This document shows, piece by piece, positions 1 to 11,356 of a stretch of DNA of 64,000 nt. Source of the stretch: Guillardia theta CCMP2712 (Eukaryota > Cryptophyceae > Pyrenomonadales > Geminigeraceae); contig NW_005434671.1 in assembly GCF_000315625.1 (NCBI RefSeq), positions 306,344-370,343 on the forward strand, written 5' to 3'. The notes under the pieces are model-generated. The model searched no databases, was not told where the DNA came from, and saw only the letters and a list, made by a program, of their open reading frames with translations. The stretch's first letter is position 1. Every line of letters starts with the position of its first letter. The position numbers and the translations under genes were made by a program.

Positions 1-915
1 TCCTTCGGGACGCCTGTGTAATGCTGCACACCAAGGGGAAGTACAAGGCGCCTGCATGGCTGGTTAAGGTGATGACTCGCCATCGCGCCACCAAGTTCGT
101 CAGTATCAATCGCAAGATGCACAAAACTTCCTTCGATGGTCAGGTCGGGCTTAGTTGCCGCGTCATGTCTCAAGAAGCTGAGCTCGTGGACAGGTGCGCT
201 TGTCACGGGCCGAGGACAAGCCTCGTCTTGCTATCATGCAGCGGTCCAAGGATGGGGAAGACTTCAAGTACCGGGTGACGCAGTACCGAGGAGAGTGGAA
301 CGAGAAGGATGTGGAGAAGTTTGTCCATGATCTGGTTGTGAAGGGAGCAAGCCACAAGGACACGGTACTTTGACCTCCTTCTTCCTCTTCACAGCCTAGG
401 ATGACACGAGCTTGCTGTTGTAGGTACCCTTGGAAGGGAAGCCTTGGTTCGACGCTCCTCCTAAGGGTCAGAAGGGCAAGGCGAACGCAAGACAGGGAGG
501 ACAAGCCAACGAGCGGGTGAGTCTAACTCTCCCTCTCCTCCTCCTTACCTCAGCATGTGATCTGTCTGGCTTCCCCTTTGCCCTCGTCGCGTCTGAATGA
601 CTTGATTCACAGCGTCAGCGAGTTCGCCGCGAGCAGGCTAGCAGGGAGGAGAGCGAGCAAACAAGAGTAGGATCATAGTCAAGATTGTTCTCGTCCTCAC
701 AGTGTCGCAGAGCTCCCGCACTAGCAGTGCCAACCCAGAGGACAAGGACGCGGAGGATGAGGAGAGGAGGATGGAAGCTGTAAAGAGGGCAGAGCAGCAG
801 GTAGGATGAAAGAGGTCCTTGTAAGGTTTTGCTGACATGCTTTGAGCAGTTGTCGGAGGAGGATGAGTTTGTTGTGAGCGACATCGAGGACGAAGAGGAC
901 AGCGGCATCGTTTGA
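1..915 (+). CDS. 3' part of an unrecognised basic-then-acidic protein (5' truncated by window edge)
   Basis: Five exons can be chained in frame: up to 143, 215-364, 424-516, 613-666, about 712-801, and a last exon ending with TGA at 913-915. All joins are phase 0 at GT..AG sites. The first part is Lys/Arg-rich with aromatic residues (KGKYKAPAWL, then DFKYRVTQYRGEW). The middle is a low-complexity basic linker. The end is very acidic (LSEEDEFVVSDIEDEEDSG). An acidic C-terminus of this type is common in nuclear and ribosome-biogenesis proteins, but I do not recognise the family and assign no function. The gene continues to the left of the window, so its start is unknown. It converges with the kinase gene whose stop is at 1048-1050, leaving about 130 bp between them. 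Confidence 0.6.
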
Positions 916-1047
916 TCCTTGTGATGATCATGAGCAACATGTTCCGAGACAGTTGAGGGATCCCGAGGGGAAGAAATATTTTGAAATGTCCAACCTTGTC
1001 CTCCCTGCTTGCTTTCGAGTATTATTTCACTTGTCACAAACTTCTGC

Positions 1048-3302
1048 TTACGGCACTGATACTTCACGATCTCCGAGTTTGCAGAGATGAATGTAGACGT
1101 CTGTTCCATGCCCCTGGTAGGATCGAGTTACTTATCCTGCTCATGGCAAACGCCCAATGAACGCATGCCCAGCTCCTCCTTACCTGCATCGACATGACGT
1201 GCAGATCTCCTCCAAACGCCCTCGCATGGATTCGGCTCAGCGGCAGGCCGTGAGCAAAACCTGCCATGATCGGCCGGCCGGGTGTCTGCGGGTGACAGCA
1301 GGTGAGAGAAGCAGGGAGAGCGATCTTGCTCTCACATTGAGCTGCTGAAGTTTCTCCAGCGTGTTCCCAGCAGTTGTGAACGTGTAAGTCCAGAGGCGCT
1401 GGAGGCCAACGTGAGAAAAAGGTTTCAACTCGCGGCTCTTCTTACGTCCATCCCTGATCTCGGGATTCCTCCTCCCTTGTCCGAAATTTTGATGGCGATG
1501 TCTTCACTGCCCTCAGCAAAGACGACAGTGATGGGTTCCATCTAAGACAGCCAGCGCTCTCAGCCCCTCCCTCCCCACCCAGCACATGCCCACCTTCTCC
1601 GGCTTGTCGCGAAAGCGCTCGGTTACAGCTCTCATGGAGTTCTACATGGGAGGATGAGAGTCATGGAAGCGGGCGACATATCAGGCAGCCTCTACCTTGA
1701 TCAGCTCGAAGAAGATGTAGTGGAGATGCTCGGGAATGTAGCTCAGCTTCAGCCCCAGGTTCCCCTCTAGGATAACCTGCCATGGCGGCGTCAGTTGGCC
1801 GTCTGGAATATTGAGGGTCGGAGACAAACCTCAGGAGATATCCCATAGCTCATCTCGCAGATGGCCCGGGCATCTTCAATAGCGTGCTCGCAGACGACAG
1901 AGGGCTGCGGCAACCGATCACGCGAAGGAGAGCGAGGAGGAGGGAGCTGACACCACGCATTCTTTCTGGATGATACCGATGAAGCCTTCTTGAGGATGGT
2001 GTAACATGATATGCTGAGAGATCTTGACGTCACGAGCGGTTCTCGCGCTCCTCTCGACCGTACCTGACCGATCAAAACTCTCACGCCCACTCTTGAAAGA
2101 TAGAATCTATCCAGGAACTGCCCGAAATCAAAGGGCACTAACAAGAAGCGAGAGACGTCACTCTATACACCACCAAAAGGTTGCAAAGATACTTCCGGCA
2201 TGCATCAAGACGTCCTTCTGCTGCTGCACATCCTTCCTCTCCTTAGCTAGCTCCTGCAAGTTCATGCAAACTTTCAGGAACGAAGGCATCTCCATACCCA
2301 ATCGCTCACCTGCAGCCCTCGAGCGATGTTCGCTTGCACACTGTTATGCTCGGTCTTGATGTCATCGAGCATTTCAGTAAACCTTTCCTCCAGCTCTGTG
2401 GTACTCGGCTTCGGAAACCTGACCAGTCACCAAGTCAGGAGGAGGAAGGGATATACACTGAGCTCACCTGCGGATGCGGAAAAAGCTCCTCTCGTACAAC
2501 TTCCGCACTCCTTTTATTGACACCATCTCTCCCAGGCCGAAGGGCAAACGTTTCAGCTCCCTCGCTCGCCTTGCAAGGCGGACAGGCAGCTCCTCGTGTA
2601 GGAACTGGGCAGCAAGGAGAAGTGTACGCTTGCTCTTGTTCGACGATGCACCGAACTGATACATCTCTTTCAGCGTGATTGTTGCAGGATGTCTGTAATA
2701 TTGATCAGAGCAATCAGAGAAGAGCCAGAACAAGAACGAGGGGAGTAGAGTAGGAGGCAGTAGCCGTACATCGTCAAACATTTGCACCAATCTCATATCA
2801 GCATTCATCGTCATTCAAGTCAGCCAACAGCACGCTTTTTCACTATCATCGTCGTTCAACATTTTCTCTGCAGCATTGCCCTTGGGTTCTTCTACATCGA
2901 TGTGTCTCACCTCAGCGAGTAGTACATGATCTCGTGGGTGTCCTCCTCCGATTCCGCTCCGTCGATGCTCATGAGACGAACGTGTCCAGGCGCCGCCAGT
3001 GAGTTGTGAGGCTGCTCAGGAACGCTCTGCCGCCATACATTCGCCTTGCATTGAGATGTCTTGGTTGCCGCTCCCTGCCGCACAGGAGGAGAGGAGGCAC
3101 GCCGGTCACTCGAAGAGTTGGAGTAAGCATGGGCCTGCTTGGACGAGGCTGCTCCTAGAGGGAAGTGAAGGTGCAGGTCGAGCTGAGGAGTGGCTTGGGA
3201 GGGAGAAGAGGAGGGGGAGGGGGAGGGCAGGAGGGCAGGAGGCAGGCGAAGCCCCATGGAGCAGCGGCTCAAGGAGCCTTGCCAGCGGCTCATGGACAGC
3301 AT
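1048..3302 (-). CDS. Mitochondrial pyruvate dehydrogenase kinase / branched-chain ketoacid dehydrogenase kinase family protein
   Basis: PDK/BCKDK enzymes phosphorylate the E1 subunit of mitochondrial 2-oxoacid dehydrogenase complexes and switch them off. The start ATG at 3302-3300 opens a Ser/Arg-rich leader (MLSMSRWQGSLSRCSMGLRL) typical of a mitochondrial presequence. About ten exons follow on the minus strand. Family blocks in order are: TLKEMYQFGASS; AAQFLHEELPVRLARRARE (the regulatory four-helix domain); FPKPSTTELEERF; FLDRFYLSRVGVRVLIGQ; AIEDARAICEMSYGISPE; the GHKL ATPase N-box ELIKNSMRAVTERF; the G1 box ISDKGGGIP; RLWTYTFTTA; the G2-type GFAHGLPLSRIHARAFGGDL; and GHGTDVYIHL just before the TAA at 1048-1050. 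All ATP-binding boxes are present, so the enzyme should be active. The sequence mixes PDK-like (NSMRAV, LDRFYLSR) and BCKDK-like (GTDVY) features, so substrate choice is left open. It is divergent from the SPRY-ankyrin gene. Confidence 0.9.
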
Positions 3303-3458
3303 GGGGGACGTAATGACCTCTGGGGGTGGGTCGTAACATAGAAGAAATCAGGGGTACTTGCCGAGGGGTAGGAATTATAAGGAAATTTAAGGAACCGTCT
3401 AAAAATAGAAGGAACCATAAGGAACTTCAAGGAACCTGTAAGAACCGAAACTTGTTAC
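3303..3458. promoter_or_regulatory. 156-bp shared promoter of divergent kinase and SPRY-ankyrin genes, with repeated AAGGAACC motifs
   Basis: The start codons of the two divergent genes are only 156 bp apart. Within 3379-3450 the octamer AAGGAACC and close variants (AAGGAAAT, AAGGAACT, AAGAACC) occur about six times at irregular short spacing. No TATA box is obvious. The repeats could be factor-binding sites or simple slippage; the function is inferred from position only. Confidence 0.4.
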
Positions 3459-5968
3459 ATGTTGGCGATGCGGAAGGGAGGAGCTATGACGTCCTCCTCT
3501 TCCTCCTCGCCCTCTTCCTCCCTCTCCTCCCTCCTGCCCTTCGTTTGCCTCGGATATGCCGTCGCATTCGCTCCCTCCCTCCCCGGGGTATCCAGGATGC
3601 GCCTGCCAGCGTCCGCCCCCCGTCCTTCTGCCGGCCTCCGACCCCGCACAGTCTCATCTCCTTGCAGCAGGTTGCTGTCCCTCCGGGCGTCGCTTTCCGA
3701 TGGCACGTGGGCCAGGTGCGAGCGCGTCAAGGTGGACGGCAACGTCGCTGCCTACACGGAGGAACTCGAGGGAGCTGAAGTGGGGGTTATCCAACTGGAC
3801 AAAGCCCTCACCCCTGCACAGCCCTACTACGAGGTTGAGATCGTGGAGCCAGGAACACAATCTTGGATCGGCGTCGGCCTGGCCGACAGTTCCTACTCTC
3901 TGGACAAGCAGCCGGGATGGGATGTGAACTCTGTGGGGTACCATGCCGACGATGGGTCTTACTACCGCTGCCCCGTCCCCGATGAGATGAGCAAGAGGTG
4001 AGTTTTGGTTAGCTCCGATGTCTCTCCTCCTCTTACTGGGAGGCCTCAGTGGACGACCAAGCCCGATGCCTCTCGTCGGGGCTCCTTTCCCTTGCTCCAA
4101 GGGAGATAAGATGGGCATCGGCCTTGAGTTCGACGACCGTGGAACCGCTCCCAGTGGCTTCCCCAGACGCGTCTTCTTCACCAAGAACGGGCTGGTGAAA
4201 CAAAGCAGAACATGATTCATTCTTCCTTCTTTGCTTGATTGTTTTCCCCTCTTTCTTGTCATCGGGAAATCTCTACTCCGTCTCCTTCTTTCTCCTCTTC
4301 GTCCTCTTTCGTTTTTTCCTCGGATGCTGCTCGTAGCATTTCCTTCTTCCGCTCGCTAACATAGACGGCAGTACCTCGGGAGTGTGATCTTGGAGAAGCA
4401 GTTCCACTACTCCCTGTACCCGACTGTTGGCTTCAACTCTCCCGGCGCAAAGGTCTCCGTCAACCTCAAGGCTGACTACCCCAGGTGAGGAGGAGAAGAA
4501 GAAACCTGTTCTCCCAGCGCTCTTGTCCTGATTGTGTCCTGCAGCGTCCAGCTCATGCACGCTGCTCAGTTCTTCGGAACAAACGAGTACGCCATCGACA
4601 TCACTTCCGACGCCATCGCCAAGGGCGCCGATGTCAACGTCAAGGACGCAGCTGGCAGGACGCCTCTGGTCTGCCTGCCTCTGCAAGTTGCTCGGAAAGG
4701 TGCTCACACTTTACTCGCAGCACATGGCCTCGGCCTACGGAGCCACCCCCATCGCTTCCCTCCTGCTGGAGAAGGGAGCTGATCCAGATGTGCAAGACAA
4801 CATGGGCTTGACTGCCCTCCACATGTCTGCTGGCTACGTCAGGCCTACCACAACTAAGCTTCTGATCGAGAACGGAGCTGTAAGAGCCTTGCTCCTCTCC
4901 TTCTCTGCCCTCTCGTTGCTCTTGTCCCTCCTCCTCCTCCTCCTCCTCCTCCTGGTCTGATACCCGTAACAAGGACCCTGAGCTCCGCACTCAACGCAAC
5001 GAGAGGGCGCTTGACTTGATCCGAAACTTGAGGAACATCACTCAGGTGAATAGAAACTCTTTCATTATTCATTCGTCCCCTCTTCTTGCTCCTTCCTCCT
5101 GTCCTCCTACCTCAGCTGCTACGGCGCATCATCCTTCGTTTCCTCCTCGTTCCTGTCTGCTCTTTGACAAGCGGTGATCAAGGCAACCTCCATGGGAGGA
5201 CTCGTCAAGGATAAGCGTTATCCCCTCATGACTGGTACGTGCGCCTTGCTTGGATTGCCCCCCGGCCCCCCGCTCCCCCCCATCCTTCCTCGAGCCTCCC
5301 CAACTCAACCTTGATTTATCCACCTCATGATTCTCCGTCCTCCGACACTCTCCCCCGCCCTTCCTCGCCATCTCTATCTCCCTCCCTCCTGCCGATGTTT
5401 CGTCAACGGGTCCACAGATTCTGTCGTGATCTTTCCCTTCTCTTTTACCCTCAACCCTCACTCCTCCTCACTCCTCACTCCTCACTCCTCCTCCTCCTCA
5501 CTCCTCCTCACTCCTGCATATACATCTGAATCTTCTTGACGTGCAGAGGTCATGGAGCTTCTCCTCGGAGTCACTGAGGACCCCAACGAGTGGGTTGTCC
5601 CTGCTCCTCCCAAGCTCTCCCAGGAGCAGGAGAAGGCGATCGCTGACGCCACTGAGAAGGTTCCATCGCACATGTCATGGCTCGCCGAAGTTGACGATGA
5701 GCAGGCCAAGACCATCATGGAGGAGATGAAGAAGGATCCTGAAAAGATGAAGGAGCTCGAGAAGGTGAGGAGGAGCAAGGGTTGGGCTCGGTGATGACCA
5801 TGGAGCAAGGCCATGGAGCTCATGAAGGATAAGGACTTCCAGGAGAAAGTGCAGAAGGTGAAGGATGGAGGAGAGGAGCATGGCAGTGAGTTAATGCGCC
5901 TGCTGCAGTACGCCAAGGACCCGGAGGGCATGAAGAAACTCATCGAGGAGTTCAAGGACAAGGTTTGA
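3459..5968 (+). CDS. Plastid-targeted SPRY + ankyrin-repeat protein with STI1-like C-terminus
   Basis: The N-terminus (ATG at 3459) is a hydrophobic signal peptide followed at once by GYAVAFAPSL. The Phe directly after the predicted cleavage site is the signature of proteins imported into red-lineage complex plastids. A Ser/Arg/Pro-rich transit-like stretch follows. Next comes a SPRY domain (YYEVEIVEPGTQSWIGVGLA, then MGIGLEFDD, VFFTKNG and YPTVGFNSPGAKVSVNL), split by introns near 4001 and 4190. After it are ankyrin repeats: AIAKGADVNVKDAAGRTPL, GATPIASLLLEKGADPDVQD, GLTALHMSAGYV. The C-terminal exons are acidic and helical, with two KDPE-type repeats (KDPEKMKEL and KDPEGMKKLI) around AMELMKDKDFQEKV. 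This resembles STI1/chaperone-cofactor modules. TGA is at 5966-5968, and the last intron is only 46 nt. The exon join around 5050-5220 is not resolved. A role as a stromal protein-interaction or chaperone adaptor is inference. Confidence 0.75.
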
Positions 5969-6290
5969 AAGGATCAGACGCCCATGTCTCGTAATGTACA
6001 AGTGTGAAGTGATGGAGCAACAACGAAAGATTTTTAAATTTCTCGCAGCTTGAGATGTACCCTACGAGTCTGCACAATCCCTCTGTTGCGTTACACCTGT
6101 AACGGCAACTTCCTCCTCCTCGCTCCCCTCCCACCCCCTGCCCAGTGACTAGCATCTGTCGCTGCCTCCCCTGCGGCTTCTCCTTCAACCCGACTCACCC
6201 ACAAGTTCTCCTATCGCCCTAACTTCACGCTTGCACTATCTTGCTATTCTGTGCAATAATTTACATCATGCCCCTGCACGACCCCGTTGC
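5969..6290. other. Convergent intergenic spacer
   Basis: This 322-bp spacer separates the stop of the SPRY-ankyrin gene from the stop of the collagen-like gene. It is mixed in composition and I see no ORF, RNA or repeat in it. It should hold both 3' UTRs and poly(A) sites. Confidence 0.5.
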
Positions 6291-7382
6291 CTATCCAGGC
6301 ATTCCATCCACCCCTGGAGGTCCTCGAGGACCTGTACAAGAAAGTGACTTAGCAGGGGGATAGCGACAGAATGGGACGGAAGCAGGGGCAGGACAGGGGC
6401 AGGGTGGGGAGCAGGGCAGGAAAGAGGCAGGGAAAGGAGCAGGACAGGGGCAGGACAGGGGCAGGGGCAGGGTCTCGAAGGGGGTGATGAAGGTACCCGG
6501 AGGTCCAGGAATGCCCGGCGGGCCAGGAGGACCGTCCTCCCCATCTCTGCCTGGCGTTCCGCTCTTCCCTGGTTGACCCTTCGGACCCACAGGGCCCTCC
6601 GTGTCTTCCTTCGTCTCGAGCTTGTTGAGGAGATCTTCTTGGGAGGTTCGGCGAATTGTGTCCATCTTCTCCTTGGAGTCTTCAACCATGCGCTTCAGCT
6701 CGCTCAGCTCCTCCTTCTGCTCCTTGATCTTCTCCTTGTTGTCATGCAAGATCTTCAACAGAAGTTTCATGTGCTTCGAGTTCCACTTCATCATCTTCAT
6801 CACTGCCTTCTGAAACCCTACGTCCTGCCCCCTATGAGCTACTTCGCTGTGGATGCTGAAAAGGGCCTTGGGGAGAGACGGCGAGGAACTGCCCCCTGCT
6901 CCAGCTTGAGCAGCAGTGCCCGTACCACTCATGCTCAATCTCTGCAGCTTTGCTTGTGCCGGAGCCGAGTTGGAGGCGTAACTCGTGTCAAGTCTGTGCC
7001 TGATGTTGCTGAGAGCGTTCAACACCTGTTTCAACCTCTCAGCAACAAGATAAGGAATGCTGCTCTAGCAGACATGTTGAGTCGCAAGGACGTGAAGACT
7101 CAATGAGCTTGTGGAGGATACAATCTACAAGGGGCAGGACTCACCTCCTTTTCTCGCTTCGACCTACTGCTCTGCTGCTGCCAGAGGCCCTGAACCGTTG
7201 AGCTCTGCCACTTGGTCGACTCCGAGATCGGGTTCAAGGTAGATACTCTTGGGCGAGCGTGAATGTCCAGCATCTGATTCCTCGACGCCCTTCTTGTCCT
7301 GCAACCAGATAAGAGGGGGCTCAGCGTCGAGTTCACGCTTACTTCTCGATATTCCAGAGCTCGTTCTGCTCTCCCATCAGCT
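6291..7382 (-). CDS. Coiled-coil protein with C-terminal collagen-like Gly-X-Y segment
   Basis: On the minus strand a long exon (about 7060-6505) encodes a heptad-like helical part: WNSKHMKLLLKILHDNKEKI, QKEELSELKRMVEDSKEKMD. It runs directly into Gly-X-Y triplets (GPVGPKGQPGKSGTPGRDGE, GPPGPPGIPGPPG). After a GT-AG intron of about 165 nt, the last exon continues the triplets in phase (PRGPPGVDGMPG) and stops at TAG 6293-6291. The intron itself is a run of GGGGCAGGA-type repeats. Upstream exons at about 7382-7345 and 7297-7150 join in frame (ADGRAERALEYRE, then DKKGVEESDAGHS). A further 5' exon near 7500-7447 is likely, and the start codon was not identified. A trimeric coiled-coil-plus-collagen architecture is plausible. 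The cell role is unknown. Confidence 0.65.
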
Positions 7383-7499
7383 CTGGGGATCAGAGTCAAC
7401 AGACCAGAAGGGAATGAGAATGCGGAGCTCCAAGATTTCAGCCTACCTGATGGCTCCCTGCTCGCGTGAAAGAAAACAGCCCCGATGATGATGCTGCAG

Positions 7500-9381
7500 A
7501 ACCGCAAGTCAGAACAGCTCGGTTATCCCTCACAACCGACGATCACCTCAAAACAAACACGAGGAAGACCCCGGTATGAAGGGCGACTGCTCCAGCTTGG
7601 TGGGCCTGGTATTCATCATGAATCAGAACCCCCCACTTGAATGTCGACAAGCATTGATGGTGTGTAACATTCAAATTGCCCAAACTTTTGCCTCCTGTTG
7701 TAACCCTTTGGACTTCACTACAGTTCACTCTCCTGTACCATCTTCTCCATACCAACAGTAGACTATCAAAAATTCATGATGTCCACTTTCACTTCCTTTT
7801 CCTTTCATTGCCTCTGCTCCCGGGAGCACCCACTCCTCTTCACTCAAAACCTTAATACCCTCTCCATTCCGCGGCCAAGTTTCGAAGTGCTGAATTGGCA
7901 ACAGAGAAATCTTCACATCACCCCTGCTCATGATAGTTTTCCCTCCTACATCACTTCGTTTGCTGACCCTCCGCCCTCCCTCCTCTTATCTCCTCCCCCC
8001 CCTTCCGCTTCTCAACACTCACCATCGTCGTCGCACCCCTTCGTTGGACCTGCACCCCCACCCCTTTTAGTACAGCATTTGTTTGGACAAACCCACCCGT
8101 CCACTTACCTCGTACAGATAAGCTTCACTCAACTTCACGCGGCGGGCCGGGCCCGCCGGGCCCCCGGCGCCGTGGTAGTGACCTACACTGTGACACTTTC
8201 TTCCCATCATCACCAGCACTGATGGACTCTTGCAGGATGATGCGTTGCGCTTCCTGTGGTGGCTGGCGGATCGCTCCGAGCCGGCGAACAAGCCTGAACT
8301 CGGAAGGGAACGGCAGCCGCTGGACTCGGGCCCGGTACTCCGGGGCCGATGGCCGGCCCGGAGTCTGAGTCGGCCGCCCGGTTCACTGACTTGAATTGAT
8401 CGGATGCCGCAGTGCTGTACTCCCGCCCGGCCCCCGGACCGTGACACGGCGGGCTGTGGACTCAGCGACACTACTGGTAGCCGGGGAAGGGCTACCAATG
8501 ATGCTCTTCCAGAAAAGGCAAGTGCGGGTCAACGCGACTTTTCTAAAATATGTTTTCTGCTCATGGGATAAAAAGTTTCGAAATTTTATCACATATTGAA
8601 ATATTACAGTTTAATTTGCACACATGCAGCCCTGTTGACTGCTTATATTCAGGTTGCGCCTACAACAGTCATTTGAGCGACCCTCGTCGAAAAAAATGTT
8701 TTTTTGAGCAATGGGTGGGGTTCTATGTGTACATGGGATCTGGTACTCTTTGTAGTACCTTAAATTATATATCTATAATTTTCAAATTACATATTTGGTA
8801 CTGAGAAAACTGTGCCATAGCAGTGAACCAATTACCCTACCCCTCGATAACATTTTCCCGCCTTCCGCTGTGGACCACCCTCCCCCATCGGTCCAATATA
8901 CCACCATACGCATTGAGTACCCCTACCCTCAGTTTCCCTATCAATATGCACAAAATGTCACCAGATGTTACCAACCCTACCCTTGATTTGTAGCACAATT
9001 CTTCGACCACCACCCCGGCTCTGACCATGTTCTACCCCCACCCTATCTTCATGCGGATCGCCATGAAGCCTCTTTTCCCGCTTCCTCTTTGTGTTGGCCC
9101 CTCAGCAGCCTGCCTCTCCCCTCTGACGCTCCTTCCTGACCTCTCCACATACCTCCATTCTTGTTCTCCTTCTTGTTGACCTGATCCGCATGCTCTGTTG
9201 TTAGCTAGATCGTCTTCCCCTTGCCTGCTGTGGGTAGGTGCGATTGTGCTCTTCCACTGTACCGAAACCCAGCATGGTCCACCATAGTGCTAACGAACTG
9301 CTTCGATATCGAGGCTAAATCGTCTTGTTCTGAAGCTGACTTGCTCCATGCTTTGCTCGCAGAAGTCCCTGGGCACGACGA
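7500..9381. other. Gene-poor stretch with pyrimidine-rich, GC-rich and AT-rich blocks
   Basis: No gene is supported here. It contains a C/T-rich block (about 7780-8080), a very GC-rich block at about 8145-8480 with GGCCGGGCCCGCCGGGCC-like palindromic words, and an AT-rich block (8530-8800). It ends with several CCCTACCC words (8836-9000). Short ORFs do not resemble proteins. The GC-rich block resembles blocks near 42650-42870 and 58630-59430. Confidence 0.4.
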
Positions 9382-11147
9382 ATGTCCGGGAGCAGGTCGC
9401 ACTTCGACGAGCTCCATGACGACGCCTTGGGCCCATCCTCGGCTGCGGAAGAGTTTCAAGATGTGTTTCAGGTAAGCCATGCCTTGAATTCTTGGCTGGA
9501 CTCAGTCGTCTTTGTCTTTAGGAACTTGGACTCGACCCATACGTGACCACGTTGGGGCTGACTCAGGAGAACCCTACAATGAGGCAGCTTGCAAATGCCA
9601 CTCAAGGTTCTTCCTCCCCTGCATGAGACATGTTCGAATGTAATGTGTCGATCTTAGCGAATGCAGTGTCGGGCCTAATTGAACTGGCAAAACTGCCCAG
9701 AGACGATCAGGACAATGATTTGGGATCGCCGAGCAAACGATACCGCATGGACCCGTCCGATGATAACAAGGCGACACCCGTTCGTCAGCGAGTGAATATC
9801 GATGGTTCGACCTGGGGGGATAAGAGTCCGAGCACGTTGGATTCTCCATGTGCTAGGCGGGATATTTCTCATCGGTGCTCCGGACTTTTCTCAACGTGCG
9901 CGAATGGCGTGTCATTGTGGTTTCTCACTCACTGACACGATGTTCAGGCCAACAACAAGCCCCGTAAAAAACGAGGAACCCAGTGTGACAAACTCAAGAT
10001 CGAAAAGAACAGTAACCGCAAGGTGTAGTGTCTCAGTGTCTCTGAACTTGCTGTGACTGCGTTTTATCAGCTGTGCAAAGCACAACGGCAGTCAGAATCA
10101 TGTTGCAGAGGTTCCTAGGACGCCGGATCAGAGCAGAAATTATCCGGCAGAAGAATCGTCTTCCAATTTCTTGAATCGCCTGAATATTCCTGAAAACTCT
10201 GTATCGGATAGAGAAAGGAAGAACCAGGGCCTGCGTCACTTTAGTGCAAGGGTTTGCCGTTCCGTCGAGGTAGAGTTATTTTTTTATTTTCGTGTTTTTG
10301 GGGATGACACAAGTTTTCCTTTTCAGGCTAAAGTCTCGACCACATACAATGATGTTGCTGAAGAGCTCGTGAACGAGTTCAAAGAGAGCAACTGCGCAGA
10401 TTATGGCGATGATAAGAACATCCGAAGGCGTGCATATGATGCGTTGAACGTCCTGACGGCCATGGGGATCATATCGAAAGATAAGAGAGACATCAAGTGG
10501 AAAGGTTTCCCTCCGATGAAGTCAGAGAATGGTTCCAACTCGAATCCGGCCCTGTCCAAAGAGAGGAGTCGACTGCTGCAGGAGATCGAAAACAAGAAGA
10601 AGGAAGTTGAGGACAAGAATACGCTTGTTCGTGACCTTGCTACTCAATTTGTTAGCTTGAAACGTCTGCTGTCGAGAAATGAGCTTACTGAACATGAGCC
10701 GTGCCACCAGAAGAAGATCTACTTGCCATTTGTGATAGGTGCGCTTGTATTCTGTTCGAATGTGCCGTAATCCTGTTCGCAGTTAATACGGATATGGATA
10801 ACTCGGTCGTGTGTGAAATTTCTCAGGATGAGAAGTTCGCTGAGATTAATTGTACGAAACCATTCAAGCTTTACGATGACAGGGGCACGCTATCGAAGAT
10901 GCAACTCCACTTATGCTCGGAGAGTGAACTGAACCAGATTTTGCCAAATCCTGGTCTTGTTCCATTTGTACAGACGATGCAGAACAAAACAAACTGTGGG
11001 GTCGAAAATCTAGCACAAAACAAGACATGTATTGCTCGGGAAGATGACTTCAAGACCAGCGGGTGTGAGAAGATGAGTGACGACGATGTTGATGGGGTTC
11101 ACGATGATCTTGACGACGATGTGGATGCTGAAGAAGATGATTCATGA
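9382..11147 (+). CDS. DP-family transcription factor (dimerization partner of E2F)
   Basis: DP proteins pair with E2F to control the G1/S transcription programme in the nucleus. The signature winged-helix exons read GLRHFSARVCRSVE, then (after an intron) AKVSTTYNDVAEELVNEF and DDKNIRRRAYDALNVLTAMG, with IISKDKRDIKWKGFPP. The NIRRRxYDALNVL core is diagnostic of DP rather than E2F. A leucine-rich coiled coil for dimerization follows (LLQEIENKKKEVEDKNTLVR). Then come LPFVIVNTDMDNSVVCEISQ and FKLYDDRGTLSKM, matching the conserved DP C-terminal domain. The tail is Asp-rich and TGA is at 11145-11147. The ATG at 9382 gives MSGSRSHFDELHDDAL. Exons join in frame at 9473, about 9521, 9604, 9659, 9872 (CG|GTGCTCC) and 9948. 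The N-terminal half is Ser/Lys-rich and lacks recognisable domains. Confidence 0.9.
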
Positions 11148-11356
11148 TTTTGTCATGGGAGTTGCGTGTAGATTGGAAGGATGTGCCCTTGCCATCTCTC
11201 GTGCGTGGTTAACTATTGTTTGTCGTTGTGGGTTGTGTCTCTTGATTCCTTGTACTTGGGTTGATGGGGATGTCGATATTGTATACTACTTATGCTTGAT
11301 GAAGTCTATTAAAAATCCTTTGATCTAACTTTTGTCCGCACCCTTCCTGTTGGACC

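Noticed and set aside
8145-8480. GC-rich block as rRNA or tRNA gene
   Set aside because: No cloverleaf, no conserved rRNA words; only palindromic GC composition.
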